Source: an uncultured Pseudomonadota bacterium (GTDB lineage: Bacteria; Pseudomonadota; Gammaproteobacteria; Burkholderiales; Usitatibacteraceae). Taken from it: a stretch of DNA of 11,673 nt. The DNA is taken from NCBI GenBank assembly GCA_946885905.1, contig CAMPHL010000032.1:1-11673 (forward strand), read 5' to 3'. The translations under genes were made by a program, and so were the position numbers. A model generated the notes under the pieces. It was not told where the DNA came from and ran no database searches. It saw only the letters and a list, made by a program, of their open reading frames with translations. Position 1 is the stretch's first letter. Every line of letters begins with the position of its first letter. Of this stretch, positions 6,446 to 11,673 are shown piece after piece.

Positions 6446-6464
6446 TTTCGTCCGGCTAGGTCAA
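6435..6464 (-). promoter_or_regulatory. Sigma-70 promoter of hipBA
   Basis: On the minus strand: -35 TTGACC (6459-6464), 18-base spacer, -10 CATAAT (6435-6440), each matching five of six consensus bases. Predicted start near 6428, leaving a leader of about 26 bases before hipB. Confidence 0.65.
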
Positions 6465-6470
6465 CTAGCG

Positions 6471-6490
6471 ATGCTCAGAATATTGAGCAT
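6471..6490. promoter_or_regulatory. Second palindrome upstream of the hipBA -35 box
   Basis: ATGCTCA-GAATAT-TGAGCAT, perfect 7-base arms around six bases, just upstream of the -35. Its sequence differs from the 13-bp repeat, so it may serve another regulator or the excised element's own control. Confidence 0.4.
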
Positions 6491-6737
6491 AAACGCCCAT
6501 ACAGCTGAATATGTTGCGCAAGCCTTGACCGCGGCGGCTGCCGCGCGCTCAACAAGGAGCGTGATCCCTCCCGAAGCCTTCAAGAGCAACTGTCCCTACG
6601 CCGTGATTCTCAACGACGCCGAGACTGTCCCCTTGGTAGGTAACTCCGCACCTTGGCTGCAGCCACTTCGGACCGTCGGCCAGCAGGGGTGATCGGCGCG
6701 CAAATCTGACCACCCCCGATGTGATAGAGCTCCGTGC
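6491..6737. other. Stretch without a recognised gene
   Basis: Between the hipBA control region and the CoA-transferase relic I see no ORF of a known family on either strand. A plus-strand frame from 6426 to 6692 (88 codons) has no ribosome site and no family I recognise. Its middle part (RSVIPPEAFKSNCPYAVILN) reads as protein-like, so a decayed gene fragment is possible. Confidence 0.4.
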
Positions 6738-6863
6738 TTCGCGCCCGACCCGAAGTTTCCAAATATCGGAGACGGCGATACCGATGCTCGCCAGGGCGGC
6801 CGCGCTGGTTTCACCGATCTTGAAAACCTTGGGATAAACCGAGGTCTCGATCGGTGATGGCCA
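6738..6863 (-). pseudogene. Relic of a CaiB/BaiF (family III) CoA-transferase
   Basis: On the minus strand, 42 codons read WPSPIETSVYPKVFKIGET and then SAAALASIGIAVSDIWKLR-VGRE. The Ser/Ala-rich helix followed by W-K-L-R-x-G-R is typical of CaiB/BaiF CoA-transferases, where it precedes a conserved hydrophilic strand. After GRE the similarity is lost and the frame soon stops; no start or active-site region is present. The remnant lies 83 bases downstream of the Bug gene and on the same strand. Such transferases often accompany Bug genes, so the operon may once have been longer. The assignment rests on a short match. Confidence 0.5.
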
Positions 6864-6945
6864 CCTCGCCCCGCCCTGGCGCTGCGTGGGCCGTGAATCG
6901 CCATCAACTCATCGAATGCTTGAACCGCGTTCAGCGGCAGGGATG

Positions 6946-7920
6946 TCAGTCAAGTTTTGTGCCTGCGATCTCAGCGATTTTTTTCCACTTGGCACCGTCA
7001 TTGCGCAAGAACTCTGCGAATTCTTCTGGCTTGTTCCCAACGACTTCAAAGCCCAGTTCGGAAAACCGAGTCTGTACCTCTGGCATCCCTAAAACGGCCC
7101 GAATCTCACTGTTTAACCGCTCATTGAGCTCTTTCGGCGTTCCGCGCGGAGCTGAAATCCCGAACCATTGCACAGCGTCATAGCCCTCGACTCCGGCTTC
7201 AGAAACGGTTGGCAATTGCGGATGCAAGCTTGAGCGCTTGGGATTGGTCACGGCTAGGGCAACTGCCTTCCCAGACCTCAAGGCCGGAAGGACGCCTACT
7301 GCGACCGTGAACGCCATATTGACTTGGCCAGCCATCAAGTCAATGACCATGGGGCCATCTCCCTTGTAAGGGACATGCAGCAGGTTGACGCCCGCCATGG
7401 ACTTGAAATATTCGCCGATCAGATGAGAGAAGGATCCGTTTCCAGCCGAGCCGAAACTGAGTTTTCCCGGATTGGCTTTTGCGTATGCCACAAGGTCCTT
7501 GATCGTCCGCGCGGGAACGTTGGAATTCACTACTACAAATACATCTGCCGTGCCCAGCAGGATTACAGGAACAAAGTCCTGAACAGGGTCGTAGGACAAC
7601 TTCCTGTACAGATGCGGCGCGATCGAGATTGTGCTGCTTGTGCCAACGAGGAAGGTGTAACCGTCCGGTGGCGATTTCGCTGCGATGTCCGAGCCGATCA
7701 TTCCACCAGCGCCGGCCCTATTCTCAACGATCACCGGTTGACCCAGGCGAGCCGTGAGCTTCTCTGCGATTACGCGCGCAACGGTATCCGTGGAACCGCC
7801 GGCCGCGAACGGAACGATGAGTTTTACGGTCTTGGCAGGCCACGCTTGGGCAACAGCGAAACCCGACGTGAGCGAGAGTGCAATTGCGACGACGGCGCGC
7901 CACAAGCGTTTCATAATCAT
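6946..7920 (-). CDS. Bug-family periplasmic solute-binding protein (TctC-like)
   Basis: 324 aa, the usual length. Signal peptide 1-25 (MIMKRLW, hydrophobic core, FAVAQA). Family landmarks: VKLIVPFAAGGSTD (32-45), VENRAGAGGMIGSD (65-78), GSAGNGSFSH (157-166), LLHVPYKG (180-187), LPTVSEAG (236-243). These proteins bind carboxylates or related small molecules in the periplasm and are greatly expanded in Bordetella, Cupriavidus and relatives; most lack a dedicated TctAB transporter. None is seen here. GAGGAG at 7929-7934, eight bases upstream, fixes the ATG at 7920 over the ATG two codons later. It is last in the minus-strand operon, 82 bases after the FAD enzyme. The gap holds an A-rich run right after the FAD enzyme's stop but no clear terminator. 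Confidence 0.93.
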   Translation of the reverse strand: MIMKRLWRAVVAIALSLTSGFAVAQAWPAKTVKLIVPFAAGGSTDTVARVIAEKLTARLGQPVIVENRAGAGGMIGSDIAAKSPPDGYTFLVGTSSTISIAPHLYRKLSYDPVQDFVPVILLGTADVFVVVNSNVPARTIKDLVAYAKANPGKLSFGSAGNGSFSHLIGEYFKSMAGVNLLHVPYKGDGPMVIDLMAGQVNMAFTVAVGVLPALRSGKAVALAVTNPKRSSLHPQLPTVSEAGVEGYDAVQWFGISAPRGTPKELNERLNSEIRAVLGMPEVQTRFSELGFEVVGNKPEEFAEFLRNDGAKWKKIAEIAGTKLD

Positions 7921-8002
7921 TGTCGGGTCTCCTCAGGAAGCAATCAAACTTCGGTTGATCGACACTCTCTATAGTCCTCGTCGCTGATTTTTTTTATTGT
8001 GA

Positions 8003-9244
8003 CTAGGAAAAACGTTCTGCCCTAAACGGTGCGATGTCCATGTACGGGCGCCTGCCACCAAGCAGATCCGCAATGATCTCGGCAGTCGTTGACGCAGCAG
8101 TTAATCCGACGTGGCCGTGCCCGAAGGCGAAAAATGCATTGCCATAGCGTGGGGCGCGGCCTAGAACGGGCATCGAGTCTGGCAGAGATGGCCTATGGCC
8201 CATCCAACGCTCGACCTTGCCGTGTCTCAATCCAGGCAAGAGCCGCATGGCGCCAGGGGCAAGACAATCTGCCCGGCGATAGTTTGGCGGCGCATCGAGG
8301 CCCGCGAGCTCGACAGTACCCGCCACCCTTAGTCCGCCCTCCATTTGAGAGATAAAGAACTTACCTTCACCGGAACAAACGGGAATTCGTGGCGTTACCG
8401 TGGGCGATTCCAGCATTACGTGATAGCCCCGCTCGGTTTCAAGCGGTACGGTACTGCCGAGCTGAGACGCCAAGCCCTTTGAATGAGCTCCAGCCGCAAT
8501 GACGACAGCATTCACGCCTATTCGCGTCCCGTCCGTGATCACGGTGGTCACCCGGCCATCGCGGAGCTCGAAGCCCTTTGCTCCTTGTGTAACGAATGTG
8601 CCGCCAGCAGCTGTAAGCTGGCGAGCGAGAGCGCGAGAAAGTCTGATCGGACTTGGCACGTGGCCTTGTTCGGGCAGTAAGACGAAATGAGTAATCGCGG
8701 CAGATAGCGCGGGATCGAATTCGCGGATTTGAGGCCCTGTCAGCACTTCGATCTTCACGCCGCGCGCATTTCGGAGCTGACGTCCGAGCGTATCGGCACA
8801 AAAGCCAGATTCGCTTTCGTATGCAAAAGCATATCCATCCTGCCGAATTAGCTCTGGCACCCCAGCCCATTCCGCGAGTGGCCGCCACTTGTCGATTGAC
8901 TTATCAAGTAATGGATGCAAGGCGTCGGCTATTTGGTTCACGCGCGCGAGCGTTGTGCTCAAATTCAATCGCCAAAGCCACGGCGCAATCTTATGCGCGT
9001 ATTGCGGCCGGATAGATAAGGGCCCCGCCGGGTCGAGCAGCCATTTGGGGACTTTCATCCAGCTGCCGGGCAAACCAAGCGGCACACATGAAGCGCGGCT
9101 CAAGCAGCCGGCATTTCCGAACGAGCAGCCCTCACCGGGTGGTTGCGGATCAATTACCGTTACCGCATATCCTCGAAGACGCAGCTGCGCAGCGCAGGCA
9201 AGCCCGACCACCCCAGCGCCGATGACAGCGACATGCTCCGGCAC
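8003..9244 (-). CDS. DadA-like FAD-dependent amine/amino-acid oxidoreductase
   Basis: 413 aa from a GTG at 9244, chosen because AGGAGGGG (9250-9257) lies five bases before it. N-terminal Rossmann motif VIGAGVVG (7-14) with acidic Asp32 ending the second strand; CSFGNAGCLS (40-49), the FAD-side motif of D-amino-acid dehydrogenases; C-terminal GHGHVGLT (375-382), which closes on the flavin. The DAO/DadA family oxidises C-N bonds of amino acids or secondary amines, passing electrons to quinone or oxygen. Several residues around the substrate pocket cannot be judged by eye, so the substrate is unknown. It follows the nitroreductase by 20 bases and precedes the Bug gene, consistent with one transcript. 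Confidence 0.88.
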   Translation of the reverse strand: MPEHVAVIGAGVVGLACAAQLRLRGYAVTVIDPQPPGEGCSFGNAGCLSRASCVPLGLPGSWMKVPKWLLDPAGPLSIRPQYAHKIAPWLWRLNLSTTLARVNQIADALHPLLDKSIDKWRPLAEWAGVPELIRQDGYAFAYESESGFCADTLGRQLRNARGVKIEVLTGPQIREFDPALSAAITHFVLLPEQGHVPSPIRLSRALARQLTAAGGTFVTQGAKGFELRDGRVTTVITDGTRIGVNAVVIAAGAHSKGLASQLGSTVPLETERGYHVMLESPTVTPRIPVCSGEGKFFISQMEGGLRVAGTVELAGLDAPPNYRRADCLAPGAMRLLPGLRHGKVERWMGHRPSLPDSMPVLGRAPRYGNAFFAFGHGHVGLTAASTTAEIIADLLGGRRPYMDIAPFRAERFS

Positions 9245-9264
9245 CTAATCCCCTCCTTCGCCTC

Positions 9265-9876
9265 TCAAATGACAGGCCAGCGCGTCGTATAGGCTTCCAA
9301 CGCCGGAAGTTTCCGGGCAGGAGGCGGCGCTTCGGGCGTACCGAGGTACAAGAAACCAATCAACTCTTCGCCGGCACTCATACCCAGCGCACTCTTGACG
9401 ACTTGATCATATGCGGCTGGCCCTGTTCGCCACATCCCTCCATATCCCAACATGCTTGCGGCCAAGAGCACGTTGTACGCGGCAATACCAGCAGCGATCA
9501 CTTGCTCAATGTAAGGCACCGACTTGCGTTCGAGCGCCCTCGCGACCACAACCACGATTGTCGGGGCCCGGAAGGCCTTTTCCCGCTCTCTTTCCAGCGC
9601 GGAGTACGAAGATTCGGGCTCTCGCGCTTTAAGCGACTCCGCAAGGAGGTTCCCCAGCGCATCGCGTCCTTCTCGGGAAATTACGACAAAGCGCCAGGGT
9701 TTCAGCCTTCCGTGGTCAGGCCCGCACATGCCCGCCATGAGCATTTCGTCCAGGGCAGTGGAATCCGGTGCCGGCTCGCGCAACTTGACAGGACTTTGGC
9801 GCTTGTGAATCGCCTCCACGACGCTCCGCATCGAGGGCATCGAAGATTCAGTCATCTGCTGATCAAGCCCAGACAC
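9265..9876 (-). CDS. YdjA-like nitroreductase family flavoprotein
   Basis: 203 aa from a GTG at 9876 with GGAG five bases upstream; the later in-frame ATGs have no ribosome site. Motifs resemble E. coli YdjA closely: KRQSPVKLREPAP (25-37), MCGPDHGRLKPWRFVVI (50-66), FRAPTIVVVVA (102-112), YGGMWRTG (145-152) and GFLYLGTP (174-181). Arg26 and Ser28 should bind the FMN phosphate. The family forms FMN dimers that reduce or oxidise nitro, enone or other substrates with NAD(P)H; YdjA itself has a minimal fold and an unclear natural substrate. It sits between the ABM-fold gene and the FAD enzyme in the operon. Confidence 0.9.
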   Translation of the reverse strand: MSGLDQQMTESSMPSMRSVVEAIHKRQSPVKLREPAPDSTALDEMLMAGMCGPDHGRLKPWRFVVISREGRDALGNLLAESLKAREPESSYSALEREREKAFRAPTIVVVVARALERKSVPYIEQVIAAGIAAYNVLLAASMLGYGGMWRTGPAAYDQVVKSALGMSAGEELIGFLYLGTPEAPPPARKLPALEAYTTRWPVI

Positions 9877-9903
9877 TCGATCTCCGCTCGCGCCTTGAGA
9901 TCC

Positions 9904-9938
9904 AAAAAGGCGACGACGGCATTTCCGCCGTCACCTTT
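9904..9938 (-). terminator. Intra-operon hairpin with T-run
   Basis: On the minus strand: AAAGG, GACGGC-GGAAAT-GCCGTC and CCTTTTT form a 6-bp stem extended by a 5-bp outer stem across a small internal loop, followed by five T. It lies between the ABM-fold gene and the nitroreductase. It may attenuate downstream expression so that the first gene is made in excess; partial read-through is implied if the operon is a unit. Confidence 0.55.
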
Positions 9939-9947
9939 CTGTAATCC

Positions 9948-10265
9948 TTATTCGAGCGAGGCCCCTGTCTTGTAATGGATGTGCAAGGCGCCGTCGTGAT
10001 ACCGGTGGGTGTAAAAGCTCTTGGCACTCACGGCCGCCCCTTGATACACGCTGGTATTGTCCATCGCCTCGCAATCTTTTTCTGTCTCCCAGCCGCTCAC
10101 ATAAATGACCTCATGCTCATGATTCTTCTCGACGCATTCCGCAACATGAATGAATTTGCAGCCCGGCATCTTGCGAATCGCGGGCGCCAAGGTGTTATTG
10201 ATGAATTCCCAATAAGCCTTCTTTTTTTCGGGTGGGACTGCACCGTGAACGACGCGCAAGATCAT
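9948..10265 (-). CDS. ABM-fold small protein (antibiotic biosynthesis monooxygenase-like)
   Basis: 105 aa. The ATG at 10265 is preceded at six bases by a perfect AGGAGG (10272-10277); the frame is open 21 codons further upstream, but that is leader sequence. MILRVVHGAVPPEKKKAYWEF, then LAPAIRKMPGCKFIHVAECV, then HEVIYVSGWETEKDCEAM follow the beta-alpha-beta-beta pattern of dimeric alpha/beta-barrel ABM or EthD-like proteins. Members include cofactor-free monooxygenases, haem-degrading enzymes and proteins of no known activity. The C-terminal half is His/Tyr-rich (THRYHDGALHIHY). First gene of the minus-strand operon and divergent from the LysR gene. Confidence 0.75.
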   Translation of the reverse strand: MILRVVHGAVPPEKKKAYWEFINNTLAPAIRKMPGCKFIHVAECVEKNHEHEVIYVSGWETEKDCEAMDNTSVYQGAAVSAKSFYTHRYHDGALHIHYKTGASLE

Positions 10266-10335
10266 TTGAAGCCTCCTATGGATTCGGTAGTTGAACCACG
10301 CTGCCCTCCACGCCACTCGGGGGAGCATTGAGGCT

Positions 10336-10364
10336 ATCGTACCGTTGCTCCATGGCGGCGTTAA
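10336..10364 (-). promoter_or_regulatory. Candidate promoter of the ABM-nitroreductase-FAD-Bug operon
   Basis: On the minus strand: TTAACG (10359-10364), 17-base spacer, TACGAT (10336-10341); four of six matches each. Such a weak promoter suits activation by the divergent LysR protein. It would leave a leader of about 64 bases. Confidence 0.4.
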
Positions 10365-10374
10365 GGAATATTAT

Positions 10375-10403
10375 TTGGCATCTATATCCATTATTTATAT
10401 ATT
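10375..10403 (+). promoter_or_regulatory. Promoter of the LysR gene
   Basis: TTGGCA (10375-10380), 17-base spacer, TATATT (10398-10403); five of six matches each. The predicted start near 10410 is about five bases before the ATG at 10415. A direct repeat ATTATTT (10370-10376 and 10390-10396) spaced exactly 20 bases overlaps the promoter and could be part of an autoregulatory site. Confidence 0.55.
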
Positions 10404-10414
10404 AGTTACGACTG

Positions 10415-11335
10415 ATGAAGCTCCAGCAGATTCGCGCTTTTGTAGAGATAGTCCGGCGCGACCTGAGCGTATCGGATGCCGCCCAGGCCCTGTTTACGTC
10501 GCAGCCGGGACTCAGCCACCACATTCGCAAGTTCGAAGAGGAACTGCGGTCGGAGCTTTTCATTCGCCGCGGCAAACGAATTATCAAATTGACGAACGTC
10601 GGCCAAGAGGTTCTCGCGATCTCGCAGCGGATCCTTGCAGAGGCCGAAAATCTCAGAAGGGTGGCGAGCGAGTCGCAAAACGAGGCGGAGGGAGACCTCG
10701 TGGTTGCCACCACTCATACGCAAGCGCACTACACCCTGCCCAATGTTGTACGTGCTTTCATCGCCAAGCATCCCAAGGTTCGCCTCGGCATAAAGCCGTG
10801 CAGCCCGATGGAGGCCGCGGACATGGTTAGAAGGGGCGAAGCCAACTTGTGCATATCAACTGAAGTAGTTGGCACCATGAGTGAACTGGTGATGATTCCC
10901 GGGGAAAAGTGGACACGATGTGTCATTACCCCTCCCAAGCACCCACTTCTATATACGCATCCTTTAGAACTGGAGGCGATTCAGAAGTACCCACTCATTA
11001 CTTACGATTTCGCGTTTCAGAAGAACTCCAAGATCAGAAACGCCTTCGAGGCGAAAGGCCTGATACCCAGGGTCGTGCTCACCTCGGCGGATACAGGGAT
11101 CATCAAAACGCATGTTTCGGCTGGTCTCGGCATCGGGCTAATTGCCTCGATTGCTTACAACAAGTCCGAGGACAAGGATCTCCGCAAACTGGATGCGAGC
11201 CACCTCTTTGAATCCAGCATGACGACCATTGGTTTACATAAAAATAGCTACCTGACGGGATACATCTACGACTTCATACAACTGGTTTTTCCGCGGGTGA
11301 AGCGCCGCGCGGTTGAAGCACTCTTCACGGGATGA
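10415..11335 (+). CDS. CysB-type LysR-family transcriptional regulator
   Basis: 306 aa. N-terminal winged HTH at 1-60 (MKLQQIRAFVEIVRRDLSV, SQPGLSHHIRKFEEEL), then a linker helix and an effector domain from about 93. TTHTQAHYTLP (99-109) is the CysB/Cbl signature. The residues that hold sulfate in Klebsiella CysB (Thr100, Thr102, Gln103, Thr149, Thr202, from memory) read Thr100, Thr102, Gln103 and Thr149 here, but Gln202 replaces Thr202 (FAFQKNS). The C-terminal VSAGLGIGLIASIAYN also fits this family. It likely binds a small molecule related to sulfate or a sulfur compound and controls the divergent operon; this is inference from position and family. No ribosome site lies before the ATG, which may be nearly leaderless. 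The stop abuts the integrase stub. Confidence 0.9.
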   Translation: MKLQQIRAFVEIVRRDLSVSDAAQALFTSQPGLSHHIRKFEEELRSELFIRRGKRIIKLTNVGQEVLAISQRILAEAENLRRVASESQNEAEGDLVVATTHTQAHYTLPNVVRAFIAKHPKVRLGIKPCSPMEAADMVRRGEANLCISTEVVGTMSELVMIPGEKWTRCVITPPKHPLLYTHPLELEAIQKYPLITYDFAFQKNSKIRNAFEAKGLIPRVVLTSADTGIIKTHVSAGLGIGLIASIAYNKSEDKDLRKLDASHLFESSMTTIGLHKNSYLTGYIYDFIQLVFPRVKRRAVEALFTG

Positions 11336-11338
11336 GCG

Positions 11339-11542
11339 CGGCATACCTGAAGCTGGCACGTCCAGAACGGCACGCCGCAGAACGTGTCGCAGGAGCTGGG
11401 CGGGTGGGAGAGTCCGGAGATGGTGAGGCGGTACGCGCACGTGTCGGCGGAGCACCTTGCACCCTACGCAGAACGCCTCTCGGCTTTGCGGGTTGTGGGT
11501 GGAGGGACGGTCCCTACAAAAATCCCGACAGCCGCCGAATAA
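11339..11542 (+). pseudogene. C-terminal stub of a tyrosine recombinase (integrase)
   Basis: The frame from CGG at 11339 reads R-H-T-stop-S-W-H-V-Q-N-G-T-P, then SQELGGWESPEMVRRYAHVSAEHL, and ends at TAA 11540-11542. Intact relatives read RHTWASWH, so a 3-base loss has turned Trp-Ala into TGA (11348-11350). It keeps box II Arg, the LGGW tryptophan that replaces the second His, and the nucleophile Tyr (TAC 11432-11434). Everything N-terminal of RHT is gone: the LysR stop lies three bases before the first recognisable codon. It points toward the right tRNA fragment, as expected for an integrase next to its attachment site. It cannot be active. Confidence 0.8.
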
Positions 11543-11544
11543 GA

Positions 11545-11570
11545 AAAGGCCTGGATTGCTCCAAGCCTTT
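11545..11570 (-). terminator. Rho-independent terminator downstream of the right tRNA fragment
   Basis: On the minus strand AAAGGCTTGGA-GCAA-TCCAGGCCTTT forms an 11-bp stem with one G-U pair and a 4-base loop, followed by TTTTCTT. It lies 8 bases past the tRNA 3' end and has the form of a tRNA-gene terminator carried along with it. On the plus strand it may also end the integrase transcript. Confidence 0.7.
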
Positions 11571-11577
11571 GAAATTC

Positions 11578-11622
11578 TGGCGCGCCCGGCAGGATTTGAA
11601 CCCACGACCCCCTGGTTCGTAG
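11578..11622 (-). repeat. Right att-like repeat: 3' half of tRNA-Arg(ACG)
   Basis: On the minus strand: anticodon loop CTACGAA, stem CCAGG, variable loop GGGTC, T-arm GTGGG-TTCAAAT-CCTGC, acceptor strand CGGGCGC, then GCCA. The sequence before the anticodon loop (TCTTACGA) cannot pair with CCAGG and no D-arm or 5' acceptor strand is found, so the 5' half is missing. It differs from the left copy by two substitutions and two compensating single-base indels. Confidence 0.85.
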
Positions 11623-11636
11623 TCGTAAGAGCGCAC

Positions 11637-11673
11637 CCAAGTAACTGATCTTAAACTAATCGCAGAGCTGCCC
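11637..11673. repeat. Right copy of the conserved att-flanking segment (runs to window edge)
   Basis: Starts CCAAGT and ends AGCTGCCC at the last base. It aligns with 4715-4750 with one 1-base gap. Since the match is still good at the window end, the similarity may continue outside. Confidence 0.6.

Larger units (their letters stand above)
4661..11622. mobile_element. Integrative element / genomic island bounded by tRNA-Arg 3' fragments
   Basis: The segment is framed by two 45-base direct repeats of a tRNA-Arg 3' half, with a tyrosine-recombinase C-terminal stub just inside the right repeat. Cargo: hipBA, a CoA-transferase relic, a four-gene minus-strand operon and its LysR regulator. The part from about 6.4 kb to 11.3 kb is visibly lower in GC (32 of 60 at 7441-7500 and 32 of 60 at 11161-11220, counted by hand) than the left flank. 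The integrase is broken, so the island is probably immobile on its own. Element limits are inferred from the repeats; neither copy is a complete tRNA, so the original insertion site is likely outside the window to the right. Confidence 0.65.

Noticed and set aside
6426..6692. 88-codon plus-strand ORF divergent from hipB
   Set aside because: Its first ATG lies in the operator region, there is no ribosome site and no family match I can recognise; left as unexplained sequence.
6403..6945. CRISPR array or IS element in the long gap
   Set aside because: No regularly spaced repeats, terminal inverted repeats or transposase were seen.
11457..11648. Plus-strand frame containing RPAGFEPTTPWF
   Set aside because: Same artefact, produced by the right tRNA fragment.
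11578..11673. A complete tRNA-Arg gene on the minus strand at the window end
   Set aside because: The bases before the anticodon loop cannot form the anticodon stem and there is no D-arm or 5' acceptor strand.

Overview
The window looks like a high-GC betaproteobacterial chromosome, probably Burkholderiales. The reasons are a Bug-family periplasmic binding protein, GTG starts with strong GGAGG-type ribosome sites, and very high GC in the left part (45 of 60 bases G or C at 1801-1860, counted by hand). No ribosomal or other strict phylogenetic marker is present, so the assignment is an inference.

Left part, 1-4660 (core-like, GC-rich). The end of an unrecognised gene converges on a secreted protein with two thioredoxin folds. 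Divergent from that are a small Cys-rich metallothionein-like protein, an alpha/beta hydrolase fused to a LuxR-type DNA-binding domain, and a membrane methyltransferase that looks like MddA (methanethiol to dimethyl sulfide). Convergent with mddA is a two-gene unit: a stand-alone cyclic-nucleotide-binding protein followed by a SpoT/MESH1-like HD hydrolase.

Right part, 4661-11622 (island). Two 45-base fragments of the 3' half of a tRNA-Arg gene (ACG anticodon loop to CCA) lie 6.9 kb apart in the same orientation, each with a terminator-like hairpin. Next to the right copy is the C-terminal stub of a tyrosine recombinase. This is the signature of an integrative element inserted at a tRNA 3' end. 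Similarity between the copies continues for about 37 bases beyond the tRNA part, which suggests several related elements stacked in tandem. An intact tRNA-Arg would be expected further to the right.

Island cargo. (a) A hipBA toxin-antitoxin operon whose promoter -10 box lies in one arm of a perfect 13-bp inverted repeat, the other arm covering the hipB start codon. (b) A relic of a CaiB/BaiF CoA-transferase. (c) A lower-GC module: a minus-strand operon (ABM-fold small protein, YdjA-like nitroreductase, DadA-like FAD oxidoreductase, Bug solute-binding protein) diverging from a CysB-type LysR regulator. Together (c) looks like uptake plus oxidation/reduction of an unknown small molecule. The regulator keeps most of the CysB sulfate-site residues but has Gln where CysB has Thr202. 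No known named system matches this gene set as far as I can recognise, and its substrate is open.
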